Shown here in pieces: positions 59,310-64,000 of a stretch of DNA of 64,000 bases. The notes beneath the pieces are model-generated. The model did not search any database. It had not been told where the DNA came from and saw only the letters and a program-made list of their open reading frames with translations. Each line of letters begins with the position of its first letter. Positions within the stretch are counted from its first letter, which is position 1. The DNA comes from Paracoccus lichenicola (lineage in GTDB: Bacteria; Pseudomonadota; Alphaproteobacteria; Rhodobacterales; Rhodobacteraceae): contig NZ_WMBT01000010.1 in assembly GCF_009708075.1 (NCBI RefSeq), positions 1 through 64,000 on the forward strand. Reading direction: 5' to 3'. Both the position numbers and the translations under genes were made by a program.

Positions 59310-59624
59310 TCAGATCGCGAAATCGTCCAGCGACCGTCCCGCCGCCAGGGCCTCGACGATCCAGCCCGGCTTGCGGCCCCGGCCCGTCCAGGTCATGGCG
59401 GGATTGTCCGGGTGTCGGTATCTGGCCTCGCCCTGGGCCTTCTTCGCCGGCCCGGCCGCGATCATCTCCTCGAGCGAGGAAAAGCCTGCCGCCCTGGCGA
59501 TCTCGGTGGCCTTCTGGATCGCCTGTTTCCTTTGGCGGCCTTCGTGATCCGCGATGGCGGCGGCCGATTTCCGGTTGATCTCTTTCAACTGTTCAAGCGT
59601 CATCTGATTGTAGTCGATGTCCAT
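59310..59624 (-). CDS. H-NS/HvrA-family nucleoid-associated protein
   Basis: A 104-residue xenogeneic-silencer type protein: N-terminal oligomerisation helices (MTLEQLKEINRKSAAAIADH) and the C-terminal AT-hook-like DNA-binding module (YRHPDNPAMTWTGRGRKPGW). This is the classic H-NS signature as in Rhodobacter HvrA. The frame opens upstream (59720), but AGGGGGC before 59624 sets the start. Plasmid-borne H-NS proteins often lower the fitness cost of their replicon. It neighbours the replication initiator gene. Confidence 0.93.
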   Translation of the reverse strand: MDIDYNQMTLEQLKEINRKSAAAIADHEGRQRKQAIQKATEIARAAGFSSLEEMIAAGPAKKAQGEARYRHPDNPAMTWTGRGRKPGWIVEALAAGRSLDDFAI

Positions 59625-59795
59625 GGCCGCCCCCTGAAGGTTTTTCTTCTCGATAGGGCACGGATTGCCCTTTGGGAAGCCTTGTCGGATGGCGGGACCG
59701 ATCGCCCGGGCACCTGTCACCGAAAGACCGAACCGCTTCGATGTCGCCGGACATGGCGGCGTCCAGGCAGGCCACCCCCGGTCGCGGGCCAGGGG

Positions 59796-60491
59796 CTACC
59801 CCGCCTCGATCCGCACCTGGGCGATGCCCCCGTCCGCGCGCCGGACGGCGGTGCGCAGCCGTTCGAGAAGGTGGGTGCGCAGATAGGCGGCATGGAACCG
59901 GCTGGGGGCGATCAGCACCAGGCAGCCGTTCTCGGTCCCGCCATCGGCAAGGCCCGCGAACCAGGCGTCGAACAGCGCCCGGTCCTCGGCGGCCAGATGG
60001 GCGCGCGCCCTGCCCCAGACCCCGTCGGCGGGCGCGATCTCGGGGCGGCGGAAGGGCACGACGGTGGTATCGGGGGGGGCCGCGGCCTCGGGCCTGTCGC
60101 CGCCCATGCGGGCCAGGTAATCCGGCCCGATGTTCGCCCAGGCGGGCCGGGTGTCCAGCAGGATGCGCTCCAGATCCAGGCCCAGCACCGACACCCTGCC
60201 CCGCGCGCCCTGGCGCTTGACGGTGATCCAGCCCAAGGCCCGCAGCCGGGCCATGTCGCGCTTGACGGTGCGTTCGTCCACGCACCACAGCCGGGCGATC
60301 TCGCGCTGGCCGATGGCCAGTTCGTCGCCCTGCCAGTTGTAGCGCGTGGTGATCAGCGCCATTAGCCGCAGCACCAGCCGCTGGTCCCCGGGATCCCCCG
60401 CCAGGGCATGGGCCATCATGGCCGACAGGATGTCGTATTTCTTCGCCGCCGCCTCTCGGCCGACGGCCCGGATCAGCCCCATTCCCGTCAT
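59796..60491 (-). CDS. repA: DnaA-like plasmid replication initiator
   Basis: A 231-residue initiator. The N-terminal half has winged-helix character (AIGQREIARLWCVDERTVKRDM, then ALGWITVKRQGARGRVSVLG). The C-terminal half (VWGRARAHLAAEDRALFDAWFAGL ... LIAPSRFHAAYLRTHLLERL) resembles the N-terminal domain of DnaA. This agrees with the DnaA-like replicases of Rhodobacteraceae plasmids. It is divergent from parAB across an iteron-bearing region. Start 60491 is preferred over 60554 because GGCGGGG precedes it; 60482 is possible. Confidence 0.8.
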   Translation of the reverse strand: MTGMGLIRAVGREAAAKKYDILSAMMAHALAGDPGDQRLVLRLMALITTRYNWQGDELAIGQREIARLWCVDERTVKRDMARLRALGWITVKRQGARGRVSVLGLDLERILLDTRPAWANIGPDYLARMGGDRPEAAAPPDTTVVPFRRPEIAPADGVWGRARAHLAAEDRALFDAWFAGLADGGTENGCLVLIAPSRFHAAYLRTHLLERLRTAVRRADGGIAQVRIEAG

Positions 60492-60618
60492 GCCCCGCCT
60501 TTGTCCGAACTGCCCCTGCGGCGGTGCCCCTCGGCCGTGGAGGGGGGCATTCAAACGCTTTTCACCATCGCACCCCCATTTGCGTCCGGCTTTCCGATTC
60601 TGTCAAGGGATTCGGCCT

Positions 60619-60632
60619 GTTGCCGAAGCAAC
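60619..60632. promoter_or_regulatory. Inverted repeat, candidate centromere or ParB site
   Basis: GTTGCCGAAGCAAC has five-base arms around CGAA. Related GTTGC/GCAAC pairs occur at 60754-60772 with wider spacing. The position between rep and parAB suits a parS-like site, but the sequence does not match the chromosomal parS consensus. Confidence 0.35.
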
Positions 60633-60672
60633 GCGCGCTTCCGGTCGATGAAAAACCGGTATCACTGGTATA

Positions 60673-60751
60673 GGGGGACAGGCTGGATGTCCCCCAATGC
60701 GGCGGAAATGTCCCCCAATCGGCTGTGGTCGTTTTCCGCATGTCCCCCAAT
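60673..60751 (+). repeat. Iteron array of the origin
   Basis: ATGTCCCCCAAT occurs at 60687-60698, 60708-60719 and 60740-60751; copies two and three share ATGTCCCCCAATCGG. Spacing is 21 and 32 bases, that is two and three helical turns, so the copies face the same side. An inverted half-copy, GGGGGACA at 60673-60680, forms a dyad with the first copy. These are probable binding sites of the replication initiator. Confidence 0.75.
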
Positions 60752-60917
60752 CGGTTGCGCCGTGATTGCAACACCGCCGCGCGCACCAGGGGCGATTCGC
60801 GCAACAGGGGCTGCGGTTGTGCTATCCTGCGGGTTCAGTGAACTTGCCTTTTGCCAAGAACGCAAATCCGGCGTAAAAGCGGAAACGACGACAAACAGCG
60901 TCCTTTGCGACAGGCCC

Positions 60918-62225
60918 ATGATGTACACCCACCAAGACCTTGCCCGATTGCAGGCCCAGTCCCTGAAGATGCAGGGCTGGATCCGCCGCCAGACCTTCAG
61001 CCCGGACAACGAGAAGACCCTGCGCCGCTTTTCCAGCTGGGAGGTGGCCGAGCTGATCTTCCGCATGAACCAGTCCACCTTCCGGGGCAAGCTGGCGGCC
61101 GACCCGAACCTTCCCCTCGGGGAAGTCGAGGAGGACGGGCGGCAGCGGTGGTTTTCCCTCGACGAGATCAACGAGCTGCGCCGCCGCATCCGGGTCAGCA
61201 AGAAATCCCTGATGCCGCCCCGCCCGGCGAACCGCCGCGCCTTTCGCGCCGCCATCGCCAACTTCAAGGGCGGCGCGGGCAAGTCCACGGTGGCGCTGCA
61301 CTTCGCCCATGCCGCGGCGCTGGACGGCTACCGCGTGCTGCTGGTGGACTTCGACCCCCAGGCGACGCTCTCGCATTCCATGGGCCTGACCGACGTGGGC
61401 GAGGATCACACCGTCTGGGGCATCATGGCCCGCGACCTGGAACGCGAAACCGACCGCATGAACACCGCCGCCGAAGGCGCCGAAAGCGGCACCAGCCTGC
61501 CCCGGCGGAAGCTGCCGGCCTCGATCCGGGACATGGGTCTGGGTTCCCTGCGCCCCGCCGACTTCATCAAGCCGACCGCCTGGCCCACCATCGACATCGT
61601 GCCCTCCTGCGCCAACGCGGCCTTCGTGGAATTCGCCAGCGCCCAGTACCGGCACCTGAACCCCGAATGGACCTTCTTCGGCGCGGTGTCGCGCTTCCTC
61701 GATTCCCTGCCGGACGAGGCCTATGACCTGATCCTGTTCGACTGCCCCCCGGCCATTGGATACCAGTCGATGAACGCGGTCTTTGCCGCCGACATGCTCT
61801 ATATCCCCTCGGGTCCCGGTTACTGGGAATACGATTCCACCACCAGCTTCATCGGCCAGCTGGCCGAGGCGCTGGAGGATCTGTCCCACGGCTTCGAGAA
61901 CTTCCCCACGGGGAAGATCGCCCTGCCCAAGGCCTTTGCCGACATCCGCTTCCTGATGACCCGCTTCGAGCCTGCGAACGAGCTGCACCAGGCCATGCTG
62001 GGCGCCTTCCGTCAGGTCTTCGGCGACCGCATGGCCCAACATCCCATCGAGCTGACCCGCGCCGTCGAACAGTCCGGCCGCTTTCTCAGCTCGGTCTATG
62101 AAATCGACTATCGCGAGATGACGCGCGGCACCTGGCGACGCGCCCGGGCCACTTTCGACCAGGCCTACGAGGAATTCCGGTCCCATGTGCTGGCTGCCTG
62201 GGACAAGCTGGAGGACAAGGCATGA
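60918..62225 (+). CDS. parA: Plasmid partitioning ATPase ParA
   Basis: A 435-residue type Ia ParA. The N-terminal helix-turn-helix region (LRRFSSWEVAELIFRMNQSTFRG) is of the kind that allows autorepression. The deviant Walker A is FKGGAGKST (about 117-125), Walker B-like VLLVDFDPQATLS and LILFDCPPAIG follow. It moves and positions plasmid copies with ParB. ATG at 60918 (or 60921) begins MMYTHQDLARLQAQSL; no strong ribosome site precedes it. Stop overlaps parB by four bases. Confidence 0.93.
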   Translation: MMYTHQDLARLQAQSLKMQGWIRRQTFSPDNEKTLRRFSSWEVAELIFRMNQSTFRGKLAADPNLPLGEVEEDGRQRWFSLDEINELRRRIRVSKKSLMPPRPANRRAFRAAIANFKGGAGKSTVALHFAHAAALDGYRVLLVDFDPQATLSHSMGLTDVGEDHTVWGIMARDLERETDRMNTAAEGAESGTSLPRRKLPASIRDMGLGSLRPADFIKPTAWPTIDIVPSCANAAFVEFASAQYRHLNPEWTFFGAVSRFLDSLPDEAYDLILFDCPPAIGYQSMNAVFAADMLYIPSGPGYWEYDSTTSFIGQLAEALEDLSHGFENFPTGKIALPKAFADIRFLMTRFEPANELHQAMLGAFRQVFGDRMAQHPIELTRAVEQSGRFLSSVYEIDYREMTRGTWRRARATFDQAYEEFRSHVLAAWDKLEDKA

Positions 62226-63319
62226 CCCGCAAGCGCCGCATGTTCGACATCGAGGTTCCGTCCGAGGAACCCGAAACCTTCCCCGCGGGGAAGGAGGATG
62301 GCAAGCGCCGCGGACCCATGGCGACCGCGATTTCCGAAACCGCCGAATCTACCCGCGACCGCGCCCTGGTCGAGGCCAGCATCCGCGCCGAAAACGACGC
62401 GCTGGCCCAGGAACACGTGCGGCTGAAGCGCGCGGGCCTGATCGTCGATCTGATCCCGCTGGACGCCATCGACACCCACAAGCTGATCCGCGACCGCGCG
62501 CCGGCGGCCGATTTCGAGCTGGCCGAACTGGTGCAGTCCATCCGCGACATCGGCCTGTCGAACCCGATCCGGGTCGAGCCGGGCAGGGACGGCCGGTACG
62601 AGCTGATCCAGGGCTGGCGCCGCCTGTGCGCCTTTCGCAAGCTGCTGGAGGACACCGGCGATGCGGATACCTGGGGCCGCATCCCCGCGGGCATCGCCGC
62701 GCGCGGCGACGCGCTGGAACAGCTTTACCGCCGCATGGTCGACGAGAACATGGTGCGCAAGGACATCTCTTTCGCCGAGATGGCGCAGCTGGCCCTGCAT
62801 TACGCGATGGACCCGCAGACCGCCGAACACGATCCCGACCGCGCGGTGGCGGTGCTGTTCAAGTCGGCGGGCTACCAGAAGCGCAGCTACATCCGCAACT
62901 TCATCCCCGTGGTCCATGCCCTGGGCGAGGTGCTGATGTATCCGCAAGAGATCCCCCGCGCGCTCGGCCTGTCGCTGGCGCAGCGGTTGCAGGAGATGCC
63001 GGGCCTTGCCACCGCCATCGCTGCCGAATTCAAGGACTGGGACACGCGGTCGATCAAGGACGAACTCGACATGCTGCGCCGCTTCGCGGGGCAGGGGGCC
63101 GAGCCGTCCGAGGACCTGCCCGCCCCCGCCAAGCCCGCCCATGCCCCCTTGCCCCAGGGCCGCGCCAAGACGACCTTCCAGATCCCCCGGCCGCAAGGCA
63201 ACGCGAAATGCACCGCCGCCAACGGCCGGCTGGAGATCCGCCTGCCGCGCGATTTCTCGACGGTGGACAGGCGCAAGCTGGAATCGGCAGTGGCGGCCCT
63301 TCTGGACCAGATCGGCTGA
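62222..63319 (+). CDS. parB: Plasmid partitioning protein ParB
   Basis: A 365-residue ParB/RepB-like protein. The N-terminal CTPase/ParB box (VDLIPLDAIDTHKLIRDRAP, LVQSIRDIGLSNPIRVEPG, YELIQGWRRLCAFR) is followed by a helix-turn-helix region (MVRKDISFAEMAQLALHYA ... AGYQKRSYIRNF) and a C-terminal dimerisation part (LRLPRDFSTVDRRKLESA). The GRERR-type arginine block is modified (ELIQGWRRL). Coupled to parA by ATGA. Confidence 0.92.
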   Translation: MTRKRRMFDIEVPSEEPETFPAGKEDGKRRGPMATAISETAESTRDRALVEASIRAENDALAQEHVRLKRAGLIVDLIPLDAIDTHKLIRDRAPAADFELAELVQSIRDIGLSNPIRVEPGRDGRYELIQGWRRLCAFRKLLEDTGDADTWGRIPAGIAARGDALEQLYRRMVDENMVRKDISFAEMAQLALHYAMDPQTAEHDPDRAVAVLFKSAGYQKRSYIRNFIPVVHALGEVLMYPQEIPRALGLSLAQRLQEMPGLATAIAAEFKDWDTRSIKDELDMLRRFAGQGAEPSEDLPAPAKPAHAPLPQGRAKTTFQIPRPQGNAKCTAANGRLEIRLPRDFSTVDRRKLESAVAALLDQIG

Positions 63320-63675
63320 AGGGCAACGGCGGGACCTGCATACAATTCAGGAAGGTGCGAGGAAACGGTCGTTTGGAAGGAACTGCAACAGGCGGCCCGG
63401 GATGGAAAACCTGCGCTGGCTGCGGGGCGCGGGGACCGGGACGCGCGGGTGAAGGGGATTTTCCGAGAGCCTAGCCTGTCATCGGCAGCATCATCCAGTA
63501 ATCCGCAGAACCGCCTTGAAGCGCGGCCAAGACAGCATGTCGCGAAGCGTCACCATATGTTTCGGATCCTGCGCCGTCCTGGCGGAGGCGCCAACCGCCC
63601 AAGCCCCTGCCCTTGCGCAAACGCGCGCAAGGATATACATTCCCCCGTGTAGATCAGGGAAAGGCGAGACCGGTC
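63320..63675. other. Intergenic region between parB and vapB
   Basis: 356 bp without a supported gene; short open frames here lack ribosome sites and any recognisable protein. The distal end holds the vapBC promoter. No terminator with a T-tract was found after parB. Confidence 0.5.
63613..63653 (+). promoter_or_regulatory. Probable vapBC promoter and operator
   Basis: TTGCGC (63613-63618), 17 bases and TACATT (63636-63641) give a plausible promoter. TATAC (63634-63638) and GTAGA (63649-63653) form an imperfect inverted repeat over the -10. VapB antitoxins typically bind such palindromes at their own promoter. Confidence 0.4.
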
Positions 63676-63903
63676 ATGCAAGTGGCGAAATGGGGCAATT
63701 CGCTGGCCGTGCGGCTGCCCGCGGATCTGGTTCGGGCGCTGGACCTGCGCGAGGGGGACCATATCGACCTTCGGCCCGACCCTGACGGCTTTGCCGTGGC
63801 CCGTCAGCCCCGGCCCGCCGAGATCCTGGCAGGGCTGCGCCGCTTCCGGGGCCGTCTGGCGGCAGGGGACCGGCTGGATCGGGACGGGGCGAACAGCCGC
63901 TGA
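63676..63903 (+). CDS. vapB: VapB-type antitoxin (AbrB/SpoVT fold)
   Basis: A 75-residue antitoxin starting MQVAKWGNSLAVRLPADLVRAL, the swapped-hairpin AbrB/MazE-like DNA-binding domain, with LREGDHIDLRPDPDGFAV completing it. The C-terminal ~30 residues (RPAEILAGLRRFRGRLAAGD) would wrap and inhibit the VapC toxin. GGAAAGGCGA precedes the ATG. The stop overlaps the toxin start. Confidence 0.92.
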   Translation: MQVAKWGNSLAVRLPADLVRALDLREGDHIDLRPDPDGFAVARQPRPAEILAGLRRFRGRLAAGDRLDRDGANSR

Positions 63904-64000
63904 TGCCGGGCGGCTTTTTCGACACGAACGTCATCCTTTATCTGCTGGACGACGGTCCCAAGAGCGACCGGGCCGAGGCGCTGCTGGCGCAAGGCGGCAC
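63903..64000 (+). CDS. vapC: VapC-type PIN-domain toxin, cut by window end
   Basis: Only the first 32 residues are in the window: MPGGFFDTNVILYLLDDG then KSDRAEALLAQGG. FFDTNVILY holds the first acidic residue of the PIN ribonuclease active site. It starts at ATG 63903, sharing a base with the vapB stop (TGATG). Together with vapB it forms a plasmid-stabilising module next to parAB. Confidence 0.9.
   Translation, partial: MPGGFFDTNVILYLLDDGPKSDRAEALLAQGG

Larger units (their letters stand above)
60492..60917. other. Putative replication origin region
   Basis: 426 bp between divergent replication-initiator and parA starts, no gene. It contains three direct repeats (listed separately), an inverted copy GGGGGACA at 60673-60680, and several GTTGC/GCAAC pairs (60619-60632, 60754-60772, and GCAAC at 60801-60805). 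Iterons plus dyads next to a rep gene are the usual make-up of a plasmid origin. No classical DnaA box was found. Confidence 0.65.

Noticed and set aside
1-64000. Search for tRNA, rRNA, CRISPR arrays, insertion sequences, integrases and attachment sites.
   Set aside because: No cloverleaf, rRNA segment, regular repeat-spacer array, transposase-like protein or terminal inverted repeat pair was seen.

Overview
The window is very GC-rich (C or G dominates third codon positions throughout) and carries genes typical of an alphaproteobacterium of the Rhodobacteraceae, most likely a Paracoccus-like organism. Examples are an H-NS/HvrA-type nucleoid protein, a DnaA-like plasmid replication initiator with divergent parAB, a DUF6481 protein and LivFGHM-type amide transporters. 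The rep-iteron-parAB-vapBC block at the right end indicates an extrachromosomal replicon (plasmid or chromid). No rRNA, tRNA, CRISPR array, transposase or integrase was seen.

Layout. 0.1-3.0 kb: an ECF sigma/anti-sigma pair, a cold-shock protein with a long leader and a clear terminator, and a run of very small lysine- and arginine-rich proteins. 3.3-27.6 kb: a large nitrogen-scavenging island. It opens with a leader holding an intrinsic terminator in front of amiC-amiR (amide sensor and ANTAR antiterminator). Two complete five-component urea/amide/branched-chain-type ABC transporters follow, together with an acetamidase/formamidase, three amidase-signature enzymes, a cysteine hydrolase, and a urease operon ureE-F-AB-C-G-D with a fused gamma-beta subunit and an altered active-site flap. 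A cytoplasmic amide-binding-like protein and a MarR regulator close the island. The implied flow is import of amides and urea, hydrolysis to carboxylate and ammonia, and ligand-controlled expression. 27.7-31.6 kb: an Fe(III) ABC transporter (ATPase, binding protein, permease).

31.6-52.4 kb: a rearranged Pel-type exopolysaccharide locus in three transcription units. Unit A (leftward) encodes an ExoF/Wza-like export protein and PelD, PelE, PelF and PelG. Unit B (rightward) encodes a PelA-like protein whose deacetylase motifs look destroyed, plus a TPR protein. Unit C (leftward) encodes a 1331-residue RTX protein with three carbohydrate-binding-like repeats and an apparently intact deacetylase core, then glmM, glmS, galE and a GH114 glycosidase. 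Hexosamine precursor supply, polymerisation, export, deacetylation and hydrolysis are thus together, but with parts split, lost or replaced relative to Pseudomonas pelABCDEFG. A LuxR-type regulator with a degenerate receiver flanks the locus.

52.7-59.2 kb: a ZIP-family metal transporter, a flavin monooxygenase with its AcoR-like activator (separated by a perfect 14-bp palindrome), a cytochrome b561-YceI fusion and a second YceI protein. 59.3-64.0 kb: H-NS-like protein, DnaA-like replication initiator, an iteron-bearing origin region, parA, parB, and a vapBC toxin-antitoxin pair cut by the window end.
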